Positions 1-7,880 of a DNA stretch of 64,000 bases are shown here, piece after piece. Origin of the DNA: Actinomycetota bacterium. GTDB taxonomy: Bacteria > Actinomycetota > Acidimicrobiia > Acidimicrobiales > Ilumatobacteraceae. The position numbers and the translations under genes are program-made. The notes under the pieces were generated by a model. That model did not search any database. It was not told the DNA's origin and saw only the letters and a list, made by a program, of their open reading frames with translations. The stretch lies in contig VGCD01000007.1 in NCBI GenBank assembly GCA_016870215.1, positions 1 through 64,000 on the forward strand, in the 5' to 3' direction. Numbering within the stretch: position 1 is the first letter of the stretch; each line of letters opens with the position of its first letter.

Positions 1-435
1 AACCACGCGGTCGAAGCGTTCTGGTTGCGCAGCTACGAGGCGAAGTCCGACGAGACCACCCCAGTCTTGGCCAAAGAACGTCATGTGCTCGAGATTCAGC
101 ACGTCAAAGATGAGCTCGCTGGTCCATGTGATGTGACGTGCGTAGGAATAGTTGGTGACATCGACCGGCTTGTCTGACTTGCCGAAACCGATGAGATCTG
201 GCGCGACGACGCGGTGACCGGCGTCGAGCAATATAGGGATCATTTTGCGATAGAGGTAACTCCAGGATGGCTCGCCGTGAAGCAACAGCACTGGTGCAGC
301 ATCGCGAGGCCCCTCGTCGAGGTAATGCATTCGCAGGTGCCCTCCCTCGGTGTCAGCAATGTCGGCGTAATGCGCAGCGAACGGGTAGTCGGGGAGGTTG
401 TCAAAACGCTCCTCTGGTGTGCGGACGAATTTCAT
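1..435 (-). CDS. Haloalkane dehalogenase-like alpha/beta hydrolase (C-terminus beyond window)
   Basis: The minus-strand frame is open from the ATG at 435 to the window edge (145 codons). The protein has an alpha/beta-hydrolase core: an HGEPSW oxyanion segment at residues 53-58 and the nucleophile elbow GQDWGG with Asp124 followed by Trp125. In haloalkane dehalogenases of the DhlA/DhmA type these supply the nucleophile and a halide-stabilising Trp, so hydrolytic dehalogenation is the likely reaction, although the catalytic His and acid lie outside the window. A GAAAGGA ribosome site precedes the ATG. It sits 25 nt behind the TetR gene, probably in the same transcript. An epoxide hydrolase is the main alternative. 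Confidence 0.85.
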   Translation of the reverse strand, partial: MKFVRTPEERFDNLPDYPFAAHYADIADTEGGHLRMHYLDEGPRDAAPVLLLHGEPSWSYLYRKMIPILLDAGHRVVAPDLIGFGKSDKPVDVTNYSYARHITWTSELIFDVLNLEHMTFFGQDWGGLVGLRLVAAQPERFDRVV

Positions 436-460
436 TGGATTCCTTTCGGAGAAACGCGGG

Positions 461-1069
461 TCAGTGGGTGAGCACGTGAAGAAGTGCACTAGTCAGACAC
501 GCTTCTATGCGCGCGGGCGACATGGCCTGGTCAAGTCGCAGTTGTTCGACATGTTCAAAGGACAAGAGTGCATCGATTGCAATCTTTGCTGCTTGTGCCG
601 ATTCAGAGGTCATGGCGTTCAGCTCTGGTGCAAACAATCGCTCGTGCTGGCGACGTAGTTCTTTGCGCGATGTTCGCACGTGGGTGGCAACTGTTGTGTT
701 CTTCACTGCGTGCATGCGGGTGATGCGCATGACATTCTGCATGTCGAGATACAGCGTCACGCGCCGCGACACCACATGTTCAACTCGCTTGTGGAGTGGT
801 GCAGTGTCGACAGTCGACACCGTCGTGCGTTCGGCCAGCCGCGACCATTGCACTTCGAATGCGGTATGACAGAGGTCGTCAATGTCATCAAAATGTCGGA
901 AGAGCGAACGCTCAGAGACCCCTGCACGTTCGGCAATTTCGGCAGCGCTGGGGTCGGCATGACCGTCGGCGTACAGCGCAACGAGAGCTTCGACTATTGC
1001 TTCACGGCTCGCGTGTGCTCGCCGCCGCCGTCCGTCGGTGGTTACCAAGTCGTCGTGGGTGAGGGTCAT
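461..1069 (-). CDS. TetR/AcrR-family transcriptional regulator
   Basis: A 202-residue protein with an N-terminal TetR helix-turn-helix: AAEIAERAGVSERSLFRHF lies about 55 residues in, preceded by a basic arm. The C-terminal ligand domain is variable and gives no hint of the inducer. The open frame extends further upstream, but that part overlaps the preceding gene. The ATG at 1069 forms a 4-base ATGA overlap with that gene's stop, which makes it the likely start and indicates translational coupling. Its position between the DUF1330-like gene and the dehalogenase suggests local autoregulation of this three-gene unit. Confidence 0.9.
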   Translation of the reverse strand: MTLTHDDLVTTDGRRRRAHASREAIVEALVALYADGHADPSAAEIAERAGVSERSLFRHFDDIDDLCHTAFEVQWSRLAERTTVSTVDTAPLHKRVEHVVSRRVTLYLDMQNVMRITRMHAVKNTTVATHVRTSRKELRRQHERLFAPELNAMTSESAQAAKIAIDALLSFEHVEQLRLDQAMSPARIEACLTSALLHVLTH

Positions 1070-1824
1070 TGCTGAGTGATCGAATCGAGCGATGCGCGAA
1101 GTGACATGACATACACCGAACCTGGTTCCTCGCTGGCGAGACTGCGGGCGATGCTGTCGACGTCTGCAGTGGAGTCGACCTGCTGAAGCTGAACGATGTC
1201 CCACTCGCGGCCGTCACCAATCACTGTTCCTTCGGCAAGAAGTGTCTGTGCGCTGAGCATCGAAGTGGTCGCGGCTTCACGGTCGGGAGTGCGTCGCACG
1301 ACCATCGCGACTGTTCGTGACTCAATGGGGGTGGGACGGTCTGTGGAATCAAGTGTTGTGTCGACTGGTCGGCAGGCGATGAGCGTGGTGCGCAACATTC
1401 CGGCGGCCTTGTGCACGTGCTTGTCACCAAAATCTTTGCGCGACTGCATTTCTATGAAAGAGCGACGCGTTGCATAGCGGACAATGGCGATGCGGTCCCA
1501 GTCCTCGTCACCGACGTGATTGCTCACGACGTCGGCCACGAACACGATGGATGCCCCGATCTTGTTCAAGATCGACGCTGGGTTGTATTTGTCGTCGGCC
1601 TCACGTCCGCTGATGTTTGAAGCGCCACCAGATGCTTCGTCGTACTCGGCAACTTCGCGGTACTTCATGAGATTCACCATGTAGATCGGCCCGTCTTCTT
1701 CTGGGGCGCGGGTGGCGAGGGAGAGCGCGTAATCCTTGTTGATGATTCCGTAGTTGTGCTTCAACTTCGGCTTGTCGCCTGACGAGGCATTGGAGGATGA
1801 AGTGGAGTCGACCTGATCGGGCAT
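1066..1824 (-). CDS. DUF1330-like dimeric alpha/beta-barrel protein
   Basis: A 252-residue protein whose segments resemble the DUF1330/ferredoxin-like fold: a YMVNLMKYR strand, then a WDRIAIVRY strand and a helix with FIEMQSRKDF. The second half repeats the pattern more weakly (VMVVRRTP, WDIVQLQQ, VYVMSLRAS), so it may be a two-domain pseudo-dimer. The biochemical role is unknown. The open frame reaches 1920, but the ATG at 1824 has an AGGACGG ribosome site 5-6 nt upstream and avoids overlap with the divergent sulfatase. It is the first gene of a minus-strand unit with the TetR and dehalogenase genes. Confidence 0.7.
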   Translation of the reverse strand: MPDQVDSTSSSNASSGDKPKLKHNYGIINKDYALSLATRAPEEDGPIYMVNLMKYREVAEYDEASGGASNISGREADDKYNPASILNKIGASIVFVADVVSNHVGDEDWDRIAIVRYATRRSFIEMQSRKDFGDKHVHKAAGMLRTTLIACRPVDTTLDSTDRPTPIESRTVAMVVRRTPDREAATTSMLSAQTLLAEGTVIGDGREWDIVQLQQVDSTADVDSIARSLASEEPGSVYVMSLRASLDSITQQ

Positions 1825-1918
1825 GTGAACCGTCCTGATAATGTATTGGCAGAGAGTCTGACAAAACTTTGTCATCGAGTCAATTGTCGCTCTCAGCGGC
1901 CAAGTGGAGGGAAGTGTC

Positions 1919-4183
1919 ATGGCGTCGTTCGAGAAGTTTCAAGGGGTCATTGGAAAGACGGTTGCTGAATCGACGCCACATTGGCCAGAGGTGAAGCACC
2001 CACGTGACGGCGCCCCGAACGTCATCATCATCCTCATCGACGATCTTGGCTTTGCTCACTTCAATTGTTTTGGTTCCACGCTCGACACGCCGAACATCGA
2101 CCGCCTTGCTTCAGGTGGGCTTCGGTACACGAACTACCACGTAACTCCGTTGTGTAGCCCGACGAGAGCCGCGCTTCTCACCGGTCGTAACGCGCATGAA
2201 GTCGGTATGCGATCAATTTCGAATTTCAACACTGGGTTCACGAATATGCGCGGCTGTGTCTCGCATCATGCGGCGACCGTTGCTGAGGTGTTGCGCGAAG
2301 AGGGTTACGCGACGTTTGCACTTGGTAAGTGGCACCTCACGCAAATGGAGAACGCCTCTGCTGCAGGTCCGTTTGACCAGTGGCCGCTTGGTCGCGGATT
2401 CGATCGGTTTTACGGCTTCCTTGACGGCGAGACAGACCAGTTCCATCCAGAGCTTGTCTATGACAATCACCATGTACCGCTTCCAAAAACGGTGGAGGAG
2501 GGCTATCACCTCAGCGAGGATCTTGTCGACAAGGGCCTGCACTTCATTCGTGACCTGAAGTCAATACGACCAGACAAACCGTTCTTCACGTACTTGGCGT
2601 TCGGTGCCACACACGCGCCGCACCAGGCACCGAAGTCGTACCTCGACAAGCATCGCGGGCGCTACGACGCAGGTTGGGATGCAGCGCGTGATGAATGGTT
2701 CACCCGTCAACATGAGATGGGCATCATTCCGCCCTCCACGAAGCTTGCACCGCGTAACCCTGGTGTCGAACCATGGGACTCACTTCCTGACAATCAACGA
2801 CGTCTGGCGCTGCGACTGCAAGAAGCTTTTGCAGCCTTTCTCGAGCACACCGATGCGCAGATTGGGCGATTGGTTGCAGAGCTCGAACGATTGGGTGAGC
2901 TCGACAACACTCTCATTTTCGTGCAGTCCGATAACGGTGCAAGCCAAGAAGGCGGCCCGTTCGGAGTCATGCATGAGATGAAGTTCTTCAACATGATCAT
3001 CGAGTCACCCGATGAAGCTGTGTTGCGCATCGACGACATTGGCGGCCCGCATAGCCATGCCAACTATCCGTGGGGTTGGGCACAGGCAGGCAACACGCCG
3101 TTCAAGTGGTACAAGCAGAACACTCATGAAGGCGGCGTGCATGTGCCACTCGTGGTGCATTGGCCGCGAGGAATCAGTGACACAGGAAGCTTGCGCCATC
3201 AGTTCCATGTGGTGAATGACATTGTGCCGACCATCTACGACGTTGTCGGTGTGACACCGCCAGATGTGCACAAGGGTTACGCACAGATGCCGGTGTCAGG
3301 AACATCACTCGCATACAGCTTCAACGACGAGTCGATAGAAAGTCGAAAGACTGTTCAGTACTTCGAAAATATGGGCCACCGTGCCATTTACTCAGACGGG
3401 TGGAAAGCGGTAACGCGCCATCAGCCCGGAGTGGCATACGACGATGACGAATGGGAGTTGTACGACCTTCGAAACGACCGCTCAGAGTGCGACAACTTGG
3501 CAGAGGCTATGCCCGACAAAGTTGCTGAGATGGTGGCGCTGTGGTGGGTCGAGGCCGAGAAGTACAACGTGTTGCCACTCGATGATCGTGGTGTGACGTT
3601 GTTTGGTGCGCGCCTTGGTCCGCACGGTGCACACCGCCCCGATCGCCGTTACAGCTACTTTCCGCCGATCACACGTATTCCCACCGCTGCAAGTGCGTCA
3701 ATCGGAGGCCGGTCGTGGGATTTGCGAGCACACATCACGCGAGATTCAAGTGACAACGGTGTGTTGTACGCAACCGGAACTGAGAATTCTGGGCTCAGCG
3801 TGTTCATTCAAGATGACAAGTTGGTGTTCGATTACAACTACTTCGGGGAGCACTTCATCGCAGAGTCAGACTCGCCGGTGCCCGTGGGAACATCCGTGGT
3901 CGGGGTGAAATTCCGGCGTGCAAAGAAAGATGCTGATGTCGAATTGCTGGTCAACGAGCAGGTTGTCGGCACCATGCACCTTCCGAAGTTCATGCGCATG
4001 ATGTCGAGTGTTGGCGCGAGTGTCGGTTATGACGATGGTTCACCTGTGAGTGAGCGTTACTCGAACGAATTCCACTTCTCGGGGCACATCGAACGGGTCG
4101 ACATCGATGTGATTCCATCAGACAGGGAAGCTGAGCAGGCTGTCAATGACGCTGTGGGACGCAGCATTCAGGCTCGCCAGTAA
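1919..4183 (+). CDS. Formylglycine-dependent sulfatase (arylsulfatase family)
   Basis: A 754-residue type I sulfatase. Metal-binding Asp41-Asp42 lie in the first strand (ILIDDLG), and the modification motif C79-S-P-T-R83 would yield the catalytic formylglycine. GKWHL and a VQSDNG segment match the family's other active-site loops. The last 170 residues form a beta-rich extension after the sulfatase fold. There is no signal peptide, so it may act on intracellular sulfate esters. The ATG at 1919 is preferred over the GTG at 1904 because GGAGGGA lies 6-7 nt before it. The 3' end overlaps the convergent gene by 41 bases. Confidence 0.92.
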   Translation: MASFEKFQGVIGKTVAESTPHWPEVKHPRDGAPNVIIILIDDLGFAHFNCFGSTLDTPNIDRLASGGLRYTNYHVTPLCSPTRAALLTGRNAHEVGMRSISNFNTGFTNMRGCVSHHAATVAEVLREEGYATFALGKWHLTQMENASAAGPFDQWPLGRGFDRFYGFLDGETDQFHPELVYDNHHVPLPKTVEEGYHLSEDLVDKGLHFIRDLKSIRPDKPFFTYLAFGATHAPHQAPKSYLDKHRGRYDAGWDAARDEWFTRQHEMGIIPPSTKLAPRNPGVEPWDSLPDNQRRLALRLQEAFAAFLEHTDAQIGRLVAELERLGELDNTLIFVQSDNGASQEGGPFGVMHEMKFFNMIIESPDEAVLRIDDIGGPHSHANYPWGWAQAGNTPFKWYKQNTHEGGVHVPLVVHWPRGISDTGSLRHQFHVVNDIVPTIYDVVGVTPPDVHKGYAQMPVSGTSLAYSFNDESIESRKTVQYFENMGHRAIYSDGWKAVTRHQPGVAYDDDEWELYDLRNDRSECDNLAEAMPDKVAEMVALWWVEAEKYNVLPLDDRGVTLFGARLGPHGAHRPDRRYSYFPPITRIPTAASASIGGRSWDLRAHITRDSSDNGVLYATGTENSGLSVFIQDDKLVFDYNYFGEHFIAESDSPVPVGTSVVGVKFRRAKKDADVELLVNEQVVGTMHLPKFMRMMSSVGASVGYDDGSPVSERYSNEFHFSGHIERVDIDVIPSDREAEQAVNDAVGRSIQARQ

Positions 4184-4682
4184 CTGACGGCGACACCCAC
4201 TGGCAGTGCGCATCTCGCAAGGATGGGTGCATGCGGGCAACTAATCGATCGGAGACCCGTGGTGCAGTGGTGCGCATCTCGAGAACAGACCTGTCGGTGC
4301 CTGACGGCGCCGCAAAGTTGAATATGACGAGTCGGTTGATGGCGCGCGACAACACTGAATCGTGAAGTGGCTGGGTAGACACACCGAGACGAGCGCCAAG
4401 CTCTGAGATGTCGACTGTGATGCCAATGTGTGACGTGTTGACCTCAGGTTGAGATGTGACCAATCGGGACAAGTGGCGCGCGAGCCACGTGGCCGTCGGC
4501 CCGAGAATGCCGAGCCAGAACTGCTCGAGATACCGGCACTCAGCTAGTGGACATGACCGGGTGATGCTGGCCTGTCGCCACGGCGCGACGGTGACGAGAC
4601 CAGTAGAGGGGAGTAGAAACTCGCACGTGCGCGTTGATGCGCGCCCACTCATTGATTGCTGCTGTGTCTGCATGGAGGTCAT
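4143..4682 (-). CDS. Conserved actinobacterial protein of unknown function, possibly winged-helix
   Basis: A 179-residue protein I cannot assign to a named family. It has a hydrophobic central part (FWLGILGPTATWLARHL) followed by a helix-turn-helix-looking stretch, ISELGARLGV...LSRAINRLVIFNFA. This pattern recalls short actinobacterial proteins with an LxELARxLGL...RTLARLxxFGLA signature, which is from memory and was not searched. The start is uncertain: ATG at 4682 or 4673, neither with a good ribosome site. It is convergent with the sulfatase, overlapping its 3' end by 41 bases, and divergent from the sirtuin, with 27 bp between the starts. Confidence 0.6.
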   Translation of the reverse strand: MTSMQTQQQSMSGRASTRTCEFLLPSTGLVTVAPWRQASITRSCPLAECRYLEQFWLGILGPTATWLARHLSRLVTSQPEVNTSHIGITVDISELGARLGVSTQPLHDSVLSRAINRLVIFNFAAPSGTDRSVLEMRTTAPRVSDRLVARMHPSLRDAHCQWVSPSVTGEPECCVPQRH

Positions 4683-4709
4683 GTGTTCCGCTGCGCAAGA
4701 CTGTCGGCA

Positions 4710-5489
4710 ATGAACGATTCGATATCAATGATGGCGTCGTGGGTGGCGGCAGCCGATCGTGTGGTGGTCGTGACCGGCGCTGGTATCTCAACTGACTCTG
4801 GTATCCCGGACTACCGAGGGCCACAAGGCGTGTGGACGAAGAATCCGAAGGCCGAGAAGATGTCGGACATTTCGTTCTACATTTCTGACCCCGAGGTGCG
4901 TCAACTTGCTTGGCAAAGTCGCATCACTTCACCTGCGTGGACTGCCGTTCCGAATCGAGGTCATCGGGCGATCGTTCGCCTTCATGAAGTCGGAAAGTTG
5001 CACGCTGTGGTGACGCAGAACATCGACGGATTGCATCAGCAGTCGGGGGTGCCAACTGACAAGGTGATCGAAGTGCACGGAACAATTCGCCAATCCGTGT
5101 GTTGGGGGTGTGGCGACAAGCGCGACATGTTGCGCGTGCTCGAACGAGTTCGTGCTGGTGAAATCGATCCACCATGTGACTTGTGCGGGGGAATCCTGAA
5201 AAGCGACACCATCAGTTTCGGTCAGGCACTTGTGTCAGAGGTCATCGATGCTGCAATGCGTGCGAGCGAGCAGGCCGATGTGATGATTGCCATCGGGTCG
5301 ACGTTGTCGGTGAGTCCCGCAAATCAGGTGGTGCCTCGTGCTCGCGCTGCGGGGGCGTTGGTGGGCATCATCAACGGCCAGGAGACGGCCATGGACCATT
5401 TCGCCCAGGCAACTCATGTCGGAGATATTGCAACTGCACTGTGGTCACTGTTGCGCGAGGCAGGACTTGCCGGAGGAGATGAAACCTGA
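4710..5489 (+). CDS. NAD-dependent protein deacylase (sirtuin)
   Basis: A 259-residue Sir2 protein. The NAD-binding GAGIS is at residues 23-27, TQNID at 102-106, catalytic His123 lies in EVHG, and the zinc ribbon is formed by Cys131/Cys134 (CWGC) and Cys156/Cys159 (CDLC). GSTLSV and INGQ follow in the Rossmann part. It removes acyl groups from lysines using NAD+. The Ala-Tyr-Arg pattern typical of class III desuccinylases is not obvious, so substrate preference is open. It is followed 21 nt later by the rhodanese-E1 fusion on the same strand. Confidence 0.93.
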   Translation: MNDSISMMASWVAAADRVVVVTGAGISTDSGIPDYRGPQGVWTKNPKAEKMSDISFYISDPEVRQLAWQSRITSPAWTAVPNRGHRAIVRLHEVGKLHAVVTQNIDGLHQQSGVPTDKVIEVHGTIRQSVCWGCGDKRDMLRVLERVRAGEIDPPCDLCGGILKSDTISFGQALVSEVIDAAMRASEQADVMIAIGSTLSVSPANQVVPRARAAGALVGIINGQETAMDHFAQATHVGDIATALWSLLREAGLAGGDET

Positions 5490-5498
5490 CCAAACCGG

Positions 5499-5504
5499 TA
5501 GGGT
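5499..5504 (+). promoter_or_regulatory. Predicted -10 hexamer of a leaderless transcript
   Basis: TAGGGT lies 6 nt before the ATG at 5511. This spacing would put transcription initiation at or next to the start codon, and there is no ribosome-binding site in front of that ATG. Confidence 0.5.
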
Positions 5505-5510
5505 TTTGGT

Positions 5511-6677
5511 ATGGCCAGTTTTCGAGACCTTCTTGCTGCAGCAAAGTCACGCATCACAGAAATCGACACCAACGCTGCAGCCGACAAGTTGTCTGCCGGT
5601 GGGGTGAGTTTGCTCGATGTGCGCGAACCCGATGAGTACGACCAAGGCGCAATTCCTGGGGCTCTGCACATTCCACGTGGCCACCTAGAGGCACAAGTTG
5701 AAGCAAAGTTGTCTGACAAGAATCAGGCCGTTGTTGTGTATTGCGCAGGCGGAGTGCGCAGTGCATTTGCCGCTGACACATTACAAGCGCTCGGTTACAC
5801 CAACGTTTTGTCGATGGCCGGTGGGTTTGGAAAATGGAAAGACGAAGGCCGCCCCTGGCGCCAACCAGTCACATTGACAGCTGACCAACGCAATCGATAT
5901 CAGCGCCATTTACTTTTGTCGGAAGTCGGCGTTGAAGGGCAAGCAAAATTGCTCGAGAGCAAGGTGCTCATGCTGGGCGCTGGTGGACTTGGTTCGCCAG
6001 CGGCGCTGTATCTCGCAGCTGCCGGCGTTGGAACAATTGGCATTGTGGACATGGACGAGGTCGATGCGTCCAACCTGCAACGTCAGATTCTTCACAACCT
6101 TGATCGTGTGGGCGAGCGCAAGGTCGACTCAGCAAAGAAGACTCTCGTGGGGTTGAACCCCGACGTCAATGTCGTCACCTACGACACACGTCTTGCTGCA
6201 GAGAACATTCTCGACATCATGAGCGGCTATGACGTCATTGTCGACGGTGCCGACAACTTCCCCAGCCGTTACTTGTTGAACGATGCCAGCGTGAAGCTTG
6301 GTATTCCGGTCGTGCACGGCTCAATCTTCCGATTCGAAGGAATGGTGAGTGTGTTCCATCCGTTGCGCGGGCCCACGTATCGCGACATGGTGCCAACCCC
6401 GCCACCAGCGGAGCTTGCACCAAGTTGCGCCGAAGCCGGCGTGCTCGGTGTGCTACCCGGAATCGTCGGTTCGATCCAGGCGCTTGAAACACTGAAAATT
6501 TTGCTCGACCTGGGCGATTCATTGATCGGCCGAATCTTGTCGATCGACACCACGGACATGTCATTCCGAGTGTTCAAGTTGCGTCCACATCCTGAGAACC
6601 AGGTCACATGGGACAACAGAGACCGCATTGAAGTGCGCGACCTCGACGGTCTCTGCGCACCTTGGCTGAGCCACTAG
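5511..6677 (+). CDS. moeZ: Rhodanese-ThiF/MoeB fusion: adenylyltransferase/sulfurtransferase (MoeZ-type)
   Basis: A 388-residue protein with a rhodanese domain at about residues 12-118 (active loop Cys78 in YCAGGVRS) followed by an E1-like ThiF/MoeB domain with GAGGLGS at about 156-162, the DNLQRQ-type segment (ASNLQRQ) and Cys306 in PSCAEAG. It should adenylate the C-terminus of a sulfur-carrier protein (MoaD/ThiS/CysO type) and transfer sulfur to form a thiocarboxylate. In mycobacterial MoeZ the rhodanese is C-terminal; here the order is reversed. No zinc CxxC pairs are visible, as is usual for MoeZ. No carrier protein is encoded nearby. Confidence 0.9.
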   Translation: MASFRDLLAAAKSRITEIDTNAAADKLSAGGVSLLDVREPDEYDQGAIPGALHIPRGHLEAQVEAKLSDKNQAVVVYCAGGVRSAFAADTLQALGYTNVLSMAGGFGKWKDEGRPWRQPVTLTADQRNRYQRHLLLSEVGVEGQAKLLESKVLMLGAGGLGSPAALYLAAAGVGTIGIVDMDEVDASNLQRQILHNLDRVGERKVDSAKKTLVGLNPDVNVVTYDTRLAAENILDIMSGYDVIVDGADNFPSRYLLNDASVKLGIPVVHGSIFRFEGMVSVFHPLRGPTYRDMVPTPPPAELAPSCAEAGVLGVLPGIVGSIQALETLKILLDLGDSLIGRILSIDTTDMSFRVFKLRPHPENQVTWDNRDRIEVRDLDGLCAPWLSH

Positions 6678-6728
6678 CGGTCCGCCACCTAGTGTTAACC
6701 CCGTGCAGACAGTGCGGGGAGCAGTCAC

Positions 6729-7880
6729 ATGAGCGGCTCCGTCGTCATTGTCGGGGCCGGTTTTTCTGGCGCGGTCGTCGCGCGGCAACTTGCTGAAGCC
6801 GGAATCTCCTCCACGGTGTTTGACGGTCGCTCTCATGTGGCCGGAAACGCCCATACCGAGCGTCATTCAAATGGCGTGATGGTGCATGCCTATGGTCCCC
6901 ACATCTTCCACACCCAATGGGATCACGTGTGGCAGTACATCACTCGTTTCGGCGAGATGAAGCCCTACAACCACCGCGTGAAGGCGACAAGCGCAGGTCG
7001 CGTGTACTCGCTACCTGTGAACTTGTTGACAATCAACCAGTTCTTCGGCACCACGCTGTCTCCGAAGGAAGCAGAAGCATTCATCACCGAGCGAGCAGAC
7101 CGCACCATTGATGTGCCGGTGAGCTTCGAAGATCAGGCGCTGAAATTTGTGGGTCGAGAGTTGTACGAAGCGTTCTTCAAGGGATACACACAGAAGCAGT
7201 GGGGCGTGTCGCCGACGGAACTTCCCGCATCGATCTTGGCGCGACTTCCAGTGCGTTTCAACTATGAAGATTCCTATTTCAATCATCCGTATCAGGCCAT
7301 TCCGGCACATGGATACACGGCAATTGTCGAAGCAATTCTCGATCACCCATTGATCACGGTGTCGTTGTCAACCGTCAAGAACCCGACTGAATTGCAAGGT
7401 GCCGACCACGTCTTCTGGTCAGGACCAATCGATGAGTGGTTCGGTGGAGCTCACGGAGCACTCGGATACCGCACACTTGATTTCGAACAGAGCACGGTGA
7501 AGGGCGACTTTCAAGGCTGCCCTGTCATGAACTATTGCGATGTCGATGTGCCTTTTACGCGTATCACTGAGCACAAGCATTTCGCACCATGGGAGCAACA
7601 CGAAGGATCAGTCATCTTTCATGAATTCAGTCGATTATGTGAGAAGGGCGATATTCCGTATTACCCGATTCGCTTGGTGAAGGAAAAGGAGCAACTACTG
7701 CGGTATGTCGACGCTGCGCGCGCTCTTGATGGTGTCACCTTCCTCGGACGCCTCGGCACCTATCGTTACCTTGATATGGATGTGACCATCAAGGAAGCCC
7801 TCGATGTGGCCAGCACCTATCTCGCCTCTGTGAAGAGCGGCGATGCGATGCCGGCATTCGTCGTGGACCCTCTCGGGTGA
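6729..7880 (+). CDS. glf: UDP-galactopyranose mutase
   Basis: A 383-residue flavoprotein with the N-terminal dinucleotide motif GAGFSGAV, the GPHIFHT segment and the conserved FFKGYTQKQWG stretch of UDP-galactopyranose mutases. It converts UDP-Galp to UDP-Galf, the donor for galactofuranose polymers. The ATG follows a GGGGAG ribosome-like site. A possible nine-codon open frame (GTG at 6703, preceded by TAGTGT) ends in a TGA that overlaps this ATG. The next gene starts within its stop codon (GTGA), so the two are co-translated. Confidence 0.95.
   Translation: MSGSVVIVGAGFSGAVVARQLAEAGISSTVFDGRSHVAGNAHTERHSNGVMVHAYGPHIFHTQWDHVWQYITRFGEMKPYNHRVKATSAGRVYSLPVNLLTINQFFGTTLSPKEAEAFITERADRTIDVPVSFEDQALKFVGRELYEAFFKGYTQKQWGVSPTELPASILARLPVRFNYEDSYFNHPYQAIPAHGYTAIVEAILDHPLITVSLSTVKNPTELQGADHVFWSGPIDEWFGGAHGALGYRTLDFEQSTVKGDFQGCPVMNYCDVDVPFTRITEHKHFAPWEQHEGSVIFHEFSRLCEKGDIPYYPIRLVKEKEQLLRYVDAARALDGVTFLGRLGTYRYLDMDVTIKEALDVASTYLASVKSGDAMPAFVVDPLG

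Noticed and set aside
1070-1204. A longer TetR protein beginning at 1204
   Set aside because: The extra N-terminal residues overlap the DUF1330-like gene and are Arg/His-rich; the ATG in the ATGA overlap fits family length.
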